From Pictodentalium vernedei (taxonomy: Eukaryota > Mollusca > Scaphopoda > Dentaliida > Dentaliidae): 64,000 nt of DNA. Below, piece after piece: positions 1 through 11,218 of the stretch (position 1 is the first letter of the stretch; the number at the start of each line of letters is the position of its first letter). The DNA lies in the NCBI GenBank assembly GCA_031216915.1, contig CM062296.1, forward strand, positions 65,254,148 to 65,318,147, in the 5' to 3' direction. The notes under the pieces are model-generated. The model was not told the origin of the DNA and did no database searches. It saw nothing but the letters and a program-made list of their open reading frames with translations. Made by a program: the position numbers and the translations under genes.

Positions 1-31
1 ATGAAGCACCGGGTACAACCCGGTGCTTCAT
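1..31. repeat. Perfect short hairpin at window edge
   Basis: A 14-bp stem (ATGAAGCACCGGGT and its exact complement) closes on a 3-base loop. It is probably the inner end or remnant of a palindromic MITE, but the window edge hides any context. Confidence 0.7.
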
Positions 32-1380
32 TAATTACAATTTTGCTGATGATGATTTTTACTACTTGGTAAACACATGCGTGGACATAACTGCCCACGT
101 GTGGATTACGACCAATCCACGGCGACTGTACTGTATCTACTTTGTGAATTCAAATTTCGAATCACGATCTTGGACCGGAAAAATGTTGACTTTCGGTTTC
201 ATAGGCTCAATGGTAAAAAAACAGTGCATTTGGCATCTCTCCATGGAAACCTAGAATTGCCGGAAAAAAGAGAAAAGAAAAATATTAACAACCTAAGTGC
301 GGTTTTAGTTACAGTATATATTTGTTGTGTAAGACTGTTCTGTTAAAGAATTCATCATGACAATACTGCCTACCGTAGCTACATGTAATGTCGAGGCTTG
401 CATATGTCGGGTTTCTTGCATCATTCCACCATTTGGATGCCACGTGGTGGGCTATTGAAATTATATTTTTCGTACAATTTTCAAATGCACCTTGTTATAT
501 ATCAGTGAATTAGTTGAAGACACAGTGTGAAAGCTTCTCTCCACTTTCATGTCATTTGAATCGTACGCGTGTTGCTCAGTCGTGATACAGATGCAATGCT
601 AATGCCAAGGCCGGCAAGGGAAATCCTTGCTAACAGGAAAATGACCATGTTTGATATACGGTGAGCGGTGTCTGACCGTGTTTAATGAGTATTTGGCTTA
701 TGGTCTTTATATATTACATTTAATACTATTTTATGGTTTTCGGACAAAAACTTTTCGAACTGAAGACGGAAGTTAGGATTTCAAAGATTTCTCACTGGCA
801 CTGGATGAGCGTCCAGTTGGATTCCACTGAAGTTAGAATTCCTGAAGGCACCAGTCGAAACGTTTTCTACCTGTGGGAGTGGGATTGTTATTGGAAGGCC
901 CCAGGCTGGCATTCTCTCCCCTATTCATGACCCCGTATCGACATCTTTTAATAAGAGTACAAGTTGCGCCGACACAATTATTTATACTTGTCCGCAACAA
1001 TGAGCCACTATACGGTTAATGACCTAGCCTACTTCGCCACAAGGCCCCAGAAAACAGTCGGGTCTGATTGGCACAAGGACACTATGCAAAAGGCGCTGGT
1101 TAAGATCCAACTTACGACCTATTAATCTAATGTATGGTACGTTAATCAATGAGCTGAAATAAGAATTAACAAATTAATATGCAGGTGGGTATTCCAAATG
1201 TTAGAAATAATGTTTGCATTCAATCAGTCCCTGACTGGAATTGTAATAGCTTTCGCGAAAGGGTGATTTAGCGACAAAAATATACTTCTCATCAATGATC
1301 TCTACACAACTAAATTGGTGGAATATTCACTAGTCACAAATAGAAAAGTGTCCCAGCTTTTGCTATCGTGCTGATAACAT
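32..1380. other. Unassigned stretch, no gene recognised
   Basis: AT-rich DNA with only short ORFs (for example about 65 codons at 733-930 on the plus strand) that show no known motif. No repeat family seen elsewhere in the window was found here. Confidence 0.5.
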
Positions 1381-1629
1381 TTAACCCTTTACCTAACGAA
1401 TCGCCCGCATCCGTCAGCGTAATATGCAAACTGAGCAGATGAAAAAAAAATTTTTTTCACATTATTTCATCAAAACCATATCATGTGACCCGTCATTAGA
1501 ACCAGCTCATTGAGCCCGTTCCAGTGAGAGGTCACATGATATGGTTTTGTTGAAATTTCTTGAACAACTTAAAAAAATGATATTTAAAATAATAAATTTT
1601 GATATCGTCTCCATAGGGTAGAGGGTTAA
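1381..1629. mobile_element. piggyBac-like MITE, subfamily A, copy 1
   Basis: Bounded by TTAA on both sides, with tips TTAACCCTTTACC at the left and GGGTAGAGGGTTAA at the right. Internally it holds the subfamily A signature: an arm reading CATATCATGTGACC, a central inverted repeat around the word GAGCTC (partly mutated here), then GGTCACATGATATGG. No coding capacity. TTAA targets and CCCT tips are typical of piggyBac transposons, so a piggyBac transposase acting in trans is the likely mover (inference). Confidence 0.8.
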
Positions 1630-2393
1630 AATATTAAACCCATTTTCTGTTATAATCTTCCCGTCTTTTGCAGGAGAGGGTGGGTGGGGTTGGGGGGGAG
1701 GGGGTGACATACCTACAGAGTTGAGTGGTTTTGATTTATTTTTCAGATTCGACTTCGGTTCGGTTTCAGAAAAAAACGCGGTTTCGGAACCATTTTCTGT
1801 GTGTTAAGAACAGATAGTAAATACCGCTTCGTGTGCCTTAGGGGGATAGCTTAGCTAACTTACCATAAACACACTCCAAAACCAGACTAAGTGATGCAGA
1901 TTTTCACAACCCCAGAACTTCAACCATCATTGTTTTTTCTTATCACACATAGAATATAATGGTAACATTTAAAATGTATAATTTGTGATGAATGCACAGC
2001 TGTGTGCATGTTTGTGCATGCAACTGCATTTCCTGTATTATATACAACTAATTACCAATTGTGAAACATGTTTGTAAAATATTAATAGGAAAACCCAAAA
2101 CAACACCATAGGACTGGAGAAAATTCCCACACTAACTTATTTTTGAAGAAAAATGCTAATTATTTTTCTTTACAAATGAGGTTCACTAAATGAACTGTTC
2201 AAACTGCAAGAACCTCCCATGAAAGGTCAATTAGTTCAAAGGTCAGGAACTTGAATATAGTAAAGTATGGCTGGCCAAAATAACCATAGTCAAGAGCAGT
2301 TTGATAAGTTCAATAGTCTTTCCTTGTTAAAAGGAAGTGTATGCAGCCAAGTGGTGCATTTGTATATGTACCTCAAGTCAATATTGGACATGT
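1630..2393. other. Unassigned stretch with a G-rich tract
   Basis: Contains a short G-rich tract at about 1675-1707. The rest is AT-rich with no recognisable protein or repeat. Confidence 0.45.
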
Positions 2394-2534
2394 TCAGTGA
2401 TAAAACACCCGTAGAGTGGAACTTCCACCCGGATAATAACTTCAATGTGTAGACAAAATAAGGACGATTACATCAGTACATTTATGTTTGAAATATTTAA
2501 AAGAAAAAAGTCCACTCTACTGGTGTTTTACTGA
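2394..2534. repeat. Hairpin MITE-like element
   Basis: The ends are imperfect inverted repeats: TGATAAAACACCCGTAGAG on the left answers CTCTACTGGTGTTTTACTGA on the right, about 24 bp each. The 140-bp unit has no ORF and no clear target duplication. Confidence 0.6.
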
Positions 2535-2802
2535 TATCCACTTCCAGCATCTCAATTTTTCCTGTGGAAGTGTCATTTTCAGAAAAGAAAGCTTTGAAGC
2601 AAACAAATATGCATAATTTAGTCCATGAAACTGGTTTTATTACAATTTATTACTTTCCAAAGTGTGATTTACTGGAATTTCTGGGATTGATTATAAACGA
2701 TAACTTCACAAGTGAATTATGCAATCAACAACTTGGTAATGTATCCGTGCGCGCAAACAAAGACGCTTTGCCGTGGGTGTAATGGGGACTTCATTGCTTT
2801 TT
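2535..2802. other. Unassigned spacer between repeats
   Basis: AT-rich. A 72-codon ORF at 2564-2782 has no recognisable motif and is probably chance. Confidence 0.4.
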
Positions 2803-3051
2803 TTAACCCTTTACATGAACATGAAAAGCAGACGACACTTGCAAAAAGAATCCTTAAATAACTATTATTTTCGTTGTTTGTCTCAAAAACATAGATTATG
2901 ACCCCTTATTGGAACGAGATCGACGAGCTCGTTCCAATGAGGAGTCATAAACTATGTTTTTGAGACAAAACAGGAAAAAATAATGAAAATTAATTGGCGA
3001 TTTTTGAGAATTGCGCTGGCCGGTTTGGCCGTTACGTTAGGTAAAGTTTAA
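2803..3051. mobile_element. piggyBac-like MITE, subfamily B, copy 1
   Basis: TTAA bounded. It has the CCCTTTAC tip on the left and a decayed GGTAAAGTTTAA tip on the right. Its arms are those of subfamily B (CAAAAACATAGATTATGACC and complement; the ATTAATTGGCGATTTTTGAG sub-terminal block). The centre carries the GAACGAG...CTCGTTC palindrome shared with subfamily A. Confidence 0.75.
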
Positions 3052-3088
3052 ATAATACAATTATCGTTAATAATGAAAAGTAATAAAC

Positions 3089-3248
3089 AGAGTAATCGCT
3101 TGACTGGACTGGTTACGTGAAATAATTCATTCGAGGCGAGGGACTATATTGTAAAACACTCGTGCGCATTCGCGCTCTCGTGTTTGTACAACGTCCCTCC
3201 CCTCTCATGAATTATTTCACGTAACCAGTCCAGTCAAGCGATTACTCT
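3089..3248. mobile_element. Long-hairpin MITE, single copy
   Basis: The first 42 bases (starting AGAGTAATCGCTTGACTGGA) are an exact inverted copy of the last 42, and the match continues imperfectly to about 56 bp. It sits in, and interrupts, the minus-strand Polinton-like ORF that begins at 3327. Confidence 0.8.
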
Positions 3249-3327
3249 CTATATACCTGTAGGTAGGCATCGTGCTCACAAGAAACACGTTCAAGGAACT
3301 ATTACTTGGTAGAGTCAAATAAAACAT
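3249..3327 (-). pseudogene. Start of small Polinton-type ORF (fragment)
   Basis: The minus-strand ATG at 3325-3327 opens a frame beginning MFYLTLPSNSSLNVF, which I recognise from memory as the start of an uncharacterised protein found beside Maverick/Polinton-type integrases in cnidarians and molluscs. Its start overlaps the end of the integrase frame immediately upstream, as in compact viral-type gene blocks. The frame is cut after about 25 codons by the hairpin element at 3089-3248, and no continuation was found beyond it. The role of the protein is unknown. Confidence rests on one short stretch plus the position next to the integrase. Confidence 0.5.
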
Positions 3328-4060
3328 TACTTTTTCTTGATGGTTGGATTAGACAACATATATGCTGTGCTACTACTCAAGAGAGCGGTCCGCAATTTGC
3401 TATCTGTCTTCTCGAGGGTAAGGTTAATGGCACTCCTGATGATGACGATGTTCGATGTGATTATTTTTGAAAAGTAAGTAATCTCATTCCTGGGGATTCT
3501 CTTTCGAAACAGAGGCCAAGATCCATTTGATCTTTCTTTTATTTTGGAGAACCCAAAAGGCTCACTTCCGTTTATAGGCGAGCCGACTCTGCTTGATCCA
3601 CGAGTTGAACGAAGCATGATATCCCAACCACTTCACGGACAGTTCTCTGTTTCTACCACGACCACGTTTCTTGAGTACGTGTTTGAGTTTGTAAATATCT
3701 TTGTGTGCGACTCACTGAAGCTCTTCTGTGTAGAACGACCCTTTCAGTAGTTCCCAACTATCATCTTCTAAGACGTATGTGACTGGATGGCTAGCAATGT
3801 GTATAACTCATCTGTCCAATTGGACAAATAATCTTTCTCAAAAGTTTTCTTGACTTTACTGGTTCTCACTCTTTCTCCGATTTTGAACTTTGGGGCCTTG
3901 TGTTTTATGGGTTTGCCATGTTTCTGCAAAACCTCTTCTTAATTTTCAAAGCTCCCGGCAAACGTCTCTCTGGCTGGTCAGTTTAGAAATCCAACTGCAA
4001 CTTTGATCTGGCTTGGAACAGGTCAAGCTATAAACCTCCGTCCAATGGAGATGGGTCAAA
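3328..4060 (-). pseudogene. Polinton/Maverick-type integrase C-terminus
   Basis: Minus-strand reading frames, joined across stops and shifts, show the DNA-binding SH3-like tail of a retroviral-type integrase (KPIKHKAPKFKIGERVRTSK, near 3870-3930, then a TFEKDYLSNWTDELYT stretch near 3810-3860). A chromodomain follows (DIYKLKHVLKK then VKWLGYHASFNSW, near 3595-3700). This pairing is characteristic of Polinton/Maverick c-integrases. The catalytic core (DDE) upstream is not recognisable, so the copy is 5'-truncated. It is a dead copy with at least two frameshifts and several stops. Its partner, a DNA polymerase B pseudogene, lies about 2 kb away on the same strand. In Polintons the integrase inserts the element into host DNA. 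A Gypsy-type chromointegrase is the alternative, but the flanking polymerase argues for Polinton. Confidence 0.75.
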
Positions 4061-4365
4061 TAGCTCGAGTGCATTCCACCAACATCCCCTTCAGTTTATA
4101 CCAGGATCCTTTTGGGGAAATAATTTATAGAGAAAGAAACCCTAATCTTTCGCGAAACCCGATTTTCTATAAATAGATGTTTCGCAAAAGGACAAGTTTT
4201 ATTAATAAAATAATTTTCGAAAAAAAGACAAAAATCAAGCTCAATTTAGAAAATCAGCTTTCTGATGTAAAAATTCCATGCATTGTTCATTTATCATTTT
4301 TAACCAATATCTACAACAGAGAATTTTCAAGTGATGTGATGATGATTTATTTATCTTGTTATACA

Positions 4366-4630
4366 ATAGGAGTAACCTTCAATATACCATGAATGAACTT
4401 CTTTTAATCGGAAAATGGAAATAAGTTAAACGAACTGAAAAAAAAAAATTGAAAGTGTATAATCGGGTTGCAATAAGGTTAACGAAAAATATACCATTAA
4501 TCAACTTCTGTTTTTAATCAAAACCAAAATGGAAATAAAGATGTGTCATCTGGTTCCATTAGGGGTAACCTAAAAGATACAATGAATCAACCTTTGGGAA
4601 ATAAACGAAAATAGAAATAAAAAATAAAGA
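4366..4630. repeat. Degenerate tandem repeat, ~95-105 bp unit
   Basis: Three diverged units. Each has a GGTAACC-like word, then an ATACCATGAATGAAC-like word, then AAAATGGAAATAA. Confidence 0.55.
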
Positions 4631-4799
4631 CGTATCCTCCACTTCCAAAAGTACCAGGACATCACAGCATGATGATAATGATGATGACGATTATGATAAA
4701 CACCCTCTGCGTTTTGATTAAAACAGAAAACAGAACATCTGAAACAACCAAAATAGATGATGTATTTGATTCAATCCAGTTTGGATTGCCTTTGAAGAC

Positions 4800-5350
4800 T
4801 TTGTTTCAAGAATTTACTACAAGACTTTTCACGAGGAATTGCCATATAGGAGTTTTAAAAAATCAAACCACAAAGGACTTTAGATACTGCCATATTGGAC
4901 TTTTTTTTAAAAAAAACTGCCATTAGGGACTTTAGAGACTGTCATATAGGACTTTGTTTGAGGAATTGTCATATGGGACTTTAACCCTTTACCCAACGAA
5001 TCGCCCGCATCCGCCCGCGTAATATGCACATTCAGCAGTTGAAAAAATATTATATTTCGAAATAATTCAATAAAACCATATCATGTGACCCCTCTTTGGA
5101 ACGAGCTCGACGAGCTCGTTCCAAAGAGGGGTCACAATATATGGTTTTGTTGAAATATAAAAAAAATTAAAAAATGATATTTAAAATAATAAATTTTGAT
5201 ATCGTCTGCGTTGGGTAAAGGGTTAAAGAGAGACTGACATATACGACTTTGGAGACTGCTTTAAAGGGCTTTTTGAGGAATTGCCAAATAGGACGTTTTT
5301 TGAGAACTGTCATAAAGGACTTTTTTGCGGAAATACCTAACATGACTCTT
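4800..5350. repeat. Minisatellite of GCCATATAGGACTTT units
   Basis: Loose tandem copies of a roughly 30-40 bp unit (GAGGAATTGCCATATAGGA, followed by a T tract) run from about 4830 to 4980 and again from 5227 to 5350. A piggyBac-like MITE splits the array. Confidence 0.65.
4981..5226. mobile_element. piggyBac-like MITE, subfamily A, copy 2
   Basis: TTAA at both ends, tip CCCTTTACCCAACG, and a near-perfect central palindrome GGAACGAGCTCG / CGAGCTCGTTCC. It lies inside the minisatellite, so the pre-insertion site can be read: repeat unit, then TTAA, then repeat unit. Confidence 0.88.
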
Positions 5351-5386
5351 TGAGGAATTGCCCAACAGAACATTTTTAGTGCAGAC

Positions 5387-6090
5387 CACCTAGAATCCAT
5401 TACGGCTTTAGGAATTTTAGGTCTATCTGACAAATGTTTTTCAGGATAGACCACCTAGACTTCATTACAGATTTCGGAATATTTGGTCAACCTAACATGA
5501 CTTTTTTTCAGTGTAGACCACCTAGAATCCATTACAGATTTAGAAATTTTCCGTCTATCTAACATGACTTTTTCAGTGTAGACCACCTAGAATCCATTAC
5601 GGATTTAGGAATTTTGGGTTGATCTAACAAGATTGTTTTAGTGCAGACCACCTAGAATCCATAACAGATTTTGGAATGTTTGGTCTATCTACCATGACTT
5701 TTTTCAGTGTAGACCACCTAGAATCCATTACAGATTTAGAAATTTTCCGTCTATCTAACATGACTTTTTCAGTGTAGACCACCTAGAATCCATTACGGAT
5801 TTAGGAATTTTCGGTTTATCTAACATGACGTTTTCAGTGTAAACCACCTAGAATCCATTACAGATTTAGGAATTTGCGGTCTATCTAACATGACTTTTGC
5901 AGTGTAGACCACCTAGAATCCATTACAGATTTAGGAATTTTCGGTTTATCCAACATGACTTCTACAGGGTAGACCATCTAAAATCCATTACAGATTTAGG
6001 AATTTTCGGTCTATCTAACATGACTTTTTCAGGGTAGACCACCTAGAATCCTTTACGGATTTAGGAATTTTAGGTCTAACAGGACCTTTT
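5387..6090. repeat. 65-bp tandem repeat, ~11 units
   Basis: Units begin ACCACCTAGAATCCATTAC at about 5387, 5449, 5517, 5581, 5646, 5711, 5776, 5842, 5907, 5971 and 6036. Each continues with GATTTAGGAATTTTCGGTCT and CTAACATGACTTTTTCAGTG. Units differ by a few substitutions. The array abuts the end of the polymerase B pseudogene. Confidence 0.9.
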
Positions 6091-6202
6091 TAGGCAAAAA
6101 CTGTTTTCTTTGGTTGAGAAATTGCTTGAAAATATGGTAACATGTCATTCACTGAATTTTTGTTTGTATTCTTCATTGTTCTTGAAAATTATTTATTCCC
6201 GG

Positions 6203-9200
6203 TTAAATCTCTAGTGTAGTGATGCTGGTTCCATCTTCTGAAACTCTTCGTTTTGGGTGGAAATACGATAGTCCATCTCTGTGTAAGTGTACATGGTGTT
6301 GTCATTTATAACACATCATCGGCTGATGCAGAATGCATTTTGTTGATGCAGGATGCATATTTTCTTTCGTCAGATCATTATGGAATTAGCTGATACCTTT
6401 ACAACTAAATTTATTTGTGGCACCGAAGCAGTTATACTTTGCTACAAAGTAAAATAATGATGGTTCCTTGTTATTCCACCTTAAACAAGCCTGGATTGCA
6501 CCTGCCATAACGCTTTAATCTTGGCAACATACTTAAGTAGCCAGCCATTCATTGCCTTCTAGTTTGGTGTTCACATTATCATCTTTGTGGAAATCACAGA
6601 TGGAAACCACATGCGATTCTCTTTGTAAAACTGTTCTCTGTTCTCTGGTTTTACTATTTCATCTATGGATGGCGACGAGGTACACAGGTACGCAGAATCT
6701 GTGTCCATTTCAGCACATTCAAATGTTTGACGGTTGAGAAGGGTATCATCCGAAGTTTCGCCTACTGGTACATATAGAATAAACGTATAGTGTTTTCAAG
6801 TAAAACAAAATATTCTAGGAGTAGGATTAAGAATGAAACCAACGAGCCTCTGGCGAGTGGGTTTCTTTCTTAATTTTACGAGTTGAATATATTTTTTACT
6901 TGAAAACACTATACATTTATTTTGTTTATCCCATAAATCTTTCACAGGGCAGTCGCGGCGAAATCGTGCTGTTAGTCGCTACAAAACACAGCGAGAGGTG
7001 AGGAGCGCAAATTCGAAGACAAGCAAAATTGCCCAAAATAGAAAAAGGCGCAGTTATACATTTCTGTCTAAAAATAATTCACCTACAAACCTGAGCTAAA
7101 CTTGCAAAAAAATACTTTATTAAATGAACAATTTGTAGTGTTTTCTACTGGTATTGTGTGATACTTTCAAACAGATTTAAAAAAAAAAAACAACAAATGA
7201 ACTGTTAAATATACTACACGAATGCGGTAGAGCTCAGATGTCAACAAGTCCGTCTCTACTGTAGGAATACATTATTCCAGTGTTAAACCAATGGGGAAAA
7301 TTTATCACCCTACTAGGTGAATAAAGCAAAAACATTATCCAAGGCATATTTTTCGAATAAACATACATTTATGGGATAAACAGAGATTCCTATGTGGAGG
7401 GGCAGATCTAACTTGATGGCCTCCTTGTTGAGTTCCACTTCATAAAGAGGTTTATTTGATGGATTCAGGGCTCTGAAGAACATTTCAATTACAGCTCTGG
7501 TGACTTCTTCATCATTGCTGTGCACACACGTCGATGTTTCTCTTTTTCGGTAACGATTTTCCAAAATCCAGAATTTCCCAACAGCTTCATGGTATCGCCA
7601 ACGATCGATTCGTCTCGGTCAACATACCCCTCTCTTTTGGTGTAAGTCTTTATTCTTCTGGTTGAATAACATGAAGTTGGTGTCATCATTCATGGTCTGG
7701 AACAGGTATTTGAACGTGAGGCCCGGAACACTGATACCATCTTTAAACATGTCGATGTGACGTTCTTGGTAGAAAGCAAACTGCTTGTCAACTGCTTCGA
7801 GGAATGGCTTTACTTCTTTGTTCTTATACCAATTCAAAAAATCACAGAAATGTCATCTGCTAGTCGTTCCGTATATGCTTGTAATGCTGATATTCTTCTT
7901 TAGATACGTTTCTTTCTTCAGACAACTGTAGAAAGCTTCATGGTCTGGTAGGCGGTCTTGACCCAGTTTGCCCAAGCTGTCGGCCCATTCATATGGTAAA
8001 AATCCCTTTGTCAGCAAACATCCAAAGGCCTTCAAATACTTATCGTAGCTGAAACCATGGCGCGGGGTAACACCAAATGCGAACAAACGTGAAATATTCT
8101 GTGGAGACGCACATGTAGTTGTTGAATTTCTTGATAGCAACTGTTAGAACACTCTGTCTCTTCAGTTATGACATCAGTTCACGCTTCACAATATTCATGT
8201 CGTATTTTTCGGACCCGAATCCGAAGACGAGCATATCTTCTAGGTAGTCTTGGAATTTCTTCTCCAACATCTGTAGGCGGTGCATCTTGGATGTATCTTC
8301 TCCCGTAGATCTGGCTTTTCCTTCCAGTGATTCTTCAATGTTCTGTCTGGGTTTTAGTAAGGTCGACGAATGGTAGCTCTGCATTAGTTAGTGACAATGA
8401 GAAGTATTTATAAGGTAAATCATCATTTCTTCAACAAGTTCTTAGGCGTTTCCGTTGGTAATAAAGTACTTTCGGCTTATTAGTCTGAAACTCTACTGCA
8501 TACGCTCACACCCAATGGTTGATATTCAGGAACATTACAACACACACTCACTGTCAATGATCGATGTTCTGCCTCGCGCATCAGTTTATCACTCCCGGCA
8601 TGAAAGCTGGAGTTGCCAAAGAAACTTTCGACGAAATTCATTCTTTGGATTATTCGTATATTAATTGTACATGGCATATTTGGAATTTTTCAAACTATGT
8701 TCTGTTCTTTTCTGCTTTTATTGCCTTGGTCTGGAGGATGTAAGTCTAGAAGATCTTCTACCATTCCAATCAGCTGGTCTTTCAGCTTATTTACATAATA
8801 GGTTTCATTGCTAATTCTCGCCACTAGGCATTTTGTGTTTGGTCGTTTCAACTTGGCCCATTCTAGGATATCTTCTTCCATGATACCATCTAGGAATTCT
8901 TAAAAGTCTTCTTAGCAGCAATCGAGATGTGGAACATCGAGTACCCGGGTGTCGTTTTGTGATGGATGGTAACACTTCAGTTCATTAGTTTCACTGTGCC
9001 TCGGGATAAAACCAAAATAAAATTAATTTTGAATCTTAGCTGTTGTGTGAGATATACGGTGGTCATCAATTCATCATTCGTCATCTTCAGCTTCACATCG
9101 TTTCTCCAATAGTTATACTAGGTCTGGACTCTATTATTCATCATATGGCGACTTCTAATAAAACTCCAATTGCCATGGTATATGGTCATCATCTCATCGT

Positions 9201-9560
9201 TTTCTTCTTCTGACATCATATTCAGACGAAAATCGATCGGATCAATATCAAAACGGGTGGTCTTCGATTTCAGTTCATCGATCTTCTGTTTAGCTTGTAT
9301 AGGACGCTCTGGAGCCGGTTAAAATGGAGTAGTTGGTCAAACTCCTGTCTGCATTCCATGGCGTTTTAAAACGCCATGCATTTTTTCAGATGTTGGTCCA
9401 GGTACTCGTTTCGCGTAAAGGTCTTGCTCCAGATAATGCAGTCGTAAGTCTTCTCTCCTCGTGCTTGGTACGCAAATGGCGGTTCCGATTCCAACGATCC
9501 GTAAATGTCTTCCCACACTCTTCACTGGAATAAACACCAGTCCTGTATCGAGCGTGGAAG
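6203..9560 (-). pseudogene. Decayed DNA polymerase B of a Polinton-like element
   Basis: Frames on the minus strand give, in order: a C2H2 finger remnant with the first Cys lost (CGKTFTDRWNRNRHLRTKH, about 9470-9530); an N-terminal domain (DILEWAKLKRPNTK, about 8850); an exonuclease-II-like site (FGFGSEKYDMN, about 8200); TKGFLPYEWADSL (about 7990); KLLGNSGF, the motif-B equivalent (about 7570-7590); the palm motif C MDTDSAY (6688-6708); and a C-terminal HPKRRVSEDGTS ending at a stop at 6203-6205. These are the landmarks of family B polymerases of the protein-primed type carried by Polinton/Maverick and related elements. The gene is broken by many stops (one near 9120) and frameshifts. About 0.6 kb of inserted DNA (about 6745-7380) sits between motif B and motif C. 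It would have copied the element's own DNA and is not functional now. Exact limits are uncertain by about 50 bp. Confidence 0.85.
6778..6923. mobile_element. Hairpin MITE inside the polymerase pseudogene
   Basis: Ends are inverted copies: AATAAACGTATAGTGTTTTC and GAAAACACTATACATTTATT, with about 27 bp of good match. It lies between polymerase motifs B and C. A further inverted pair, TTTATCCCATAAAT at 6925-6938 and its complement near 7370-7383, suggests a second nested insertion between them. Confidence 0.65.
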
Positions 9561-10559
9561 TAGTAGCAGCATCAGACTACATCTTAATAAAATATTTGCG
9601 AAGACAAAATTGCTACAGAAAACTCTCTAGCGTAGTGTTCAGTTCGAAGGTTCGAAACAGAATAACGTGACGTTACGCCTCTCCGGAATTTTTCTTTTCG
9701 TGACAGACGTTTTTGAAAACGCCACGGCGTCACATAGTTTTTCGTCGACTTATTTTATTCTCGGATACTCGGTGGGCGTTTGTGTTTGTTTCCAATAGGA
9801 TTATGGATTGAAGTCATAAAATTAACATAGAAGTGTATGGAAAAGAAACGCAGTGCACATTTCTATTGTATACTCAGAGAGGGTGGGAAATATGATTGGT
9901 TCATAATTCAGTTATTTGATTGGATATTCCAGTACATCTTGATCCTATTAAAGTTATTATTTAAAAATTATTTAAAACCATGTAGTTAGGAGATTATTTA
10001 AAAAAAGTTACTAAAAATAGATCAACAATAAGAATTAATTAGGTAGTCAGTTTGGATAGTTACTAAAAATAGAACAATGTGCGTAGGAATTTATAAAAAA
10101 AAAGAAAAACATGTAGTTTCATATCAAGGGAATAGTCATAAATGGGGAAATCAGAGCCAGTTTAATAGCACGCACTCTACAGAAATACGTGCTACTATTA
10201 TAAACCCACAAAAGGTAGAAGCTGAGGATTATATTGGGGACGAAACCACCACTATGATGGGTTGGAGCAAGTCGGCAAATGGCCTTTTAAAATCATGACG
10301 TCAGAGTATTGTATCCAGATACCGTGGGTCTATGCGCAAGTTCATAATTCAGACACGAGTAAGCGTAGGTTTGCTTAAGATTTTTTTTCGAGGGAAAGAG
10401 GTTGGCGGTGGTGATAGTTCTCAGTATATGCATGGAAATAGGGATCCATGTTATCTCAGTGGGCAGAAGCCTCAGCCAACAGAGCTAACTGTGACCCCTA
10501 CTGTAATGCGAAAAAATTGACCCATATTTTGTAGACAATATACATTTCAGGTACATGGC
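9561..10559. other. Unassigned stretch
   Basis: AT-rich with short ORFs (73 codons at 10077-10298, 62 at 10332-10520) that have no known motif. No further Polinton gene (ATPase, protease, capsid) could be read here. Confidence 0.4.
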
Positions 10560-11050
10560 TTGTAATTATCCCCGCATTTTCAAAAGTGCGGGGATATAGT
10601 CATGATCTCCGTCCGTCCATCCGGGCCAACTAAACCTGTTTAGGAGCCATTATTTTTAGGGGGTACCTCCAAATTAGGGTAGTATTAGGGTTAGGAGAGG
10701 GGTGGGGTTAGGGGTAGGGGTAGCCCCCAGGGCAGGGCTTAAGGTTGCAGGGGGTTAGGACCCAGGGGGTGGGGGTTGGGGTCAGGGGTGGGGTTTTAGT
10801 TTTAATAGCCTGTATAAAAAATAGCCCCTAATCCTTTTTGGTCTGGCTAGGGTGGGTTAGGGTTAGGGGTGGGGTTGGGTTAGGGTTAGGGGAAGCCCCA
10901 GAGTAGATCTTAAGGGTGGGAAGGGTTAGGTCCCAGGGGGTGGGGTTAGGGTCAGGGGTGGGGTTTTAGGGTTTAGGGTCAGGTAGGGTAGGGTTAGGGT
11001 TAGGGTGTGGGTTTTGAGTGGATGGGGTGGGGTGGGGTTAGTGTTAAATA
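10560..11050. repeat. Degenerate TTAGGG-like G-rich array
   Basis: Starts with a small hairpin (CCCCGCA...TGCGGGG, 10569-10592) and a CCGTCCGTCCATCC word. Then come about 380 bases of GGGTTAGGG, GGGGTGGGGTTA and similar words on the plus strand. The words resemble the animal telomere repeat, but the periodicity is irregular, so this is a telomere-like G-rich tract, not a clean telomere array. Confidence 0.7.
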
Positions 11051-11148
11051 TGAGTTCTAGGGTGGAGGGGTGGAGTTTTGGCTAAAATAAGGTTATGGAC
11101 ATATAAAATGTTTTTTTCGTAGATCTTAAACCCAAATAGTAAGAATAT

Positions 11149-11210
11149 CCGTCCGTCCGTCTGTCCGTCCGTCCGTCCGTCCGTCCGTCGGAACGTCCGT
11201 CCGTCCGTCA
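11149..11210. repeat. (CCGT)n microsatellite
   Basis: About fifteen CCGT units with two interruptions. It joins the G-rich tract to the 147-bp satellite. Confidence 0.9.
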
Positions 11211-11218
11211 TATCCTGA

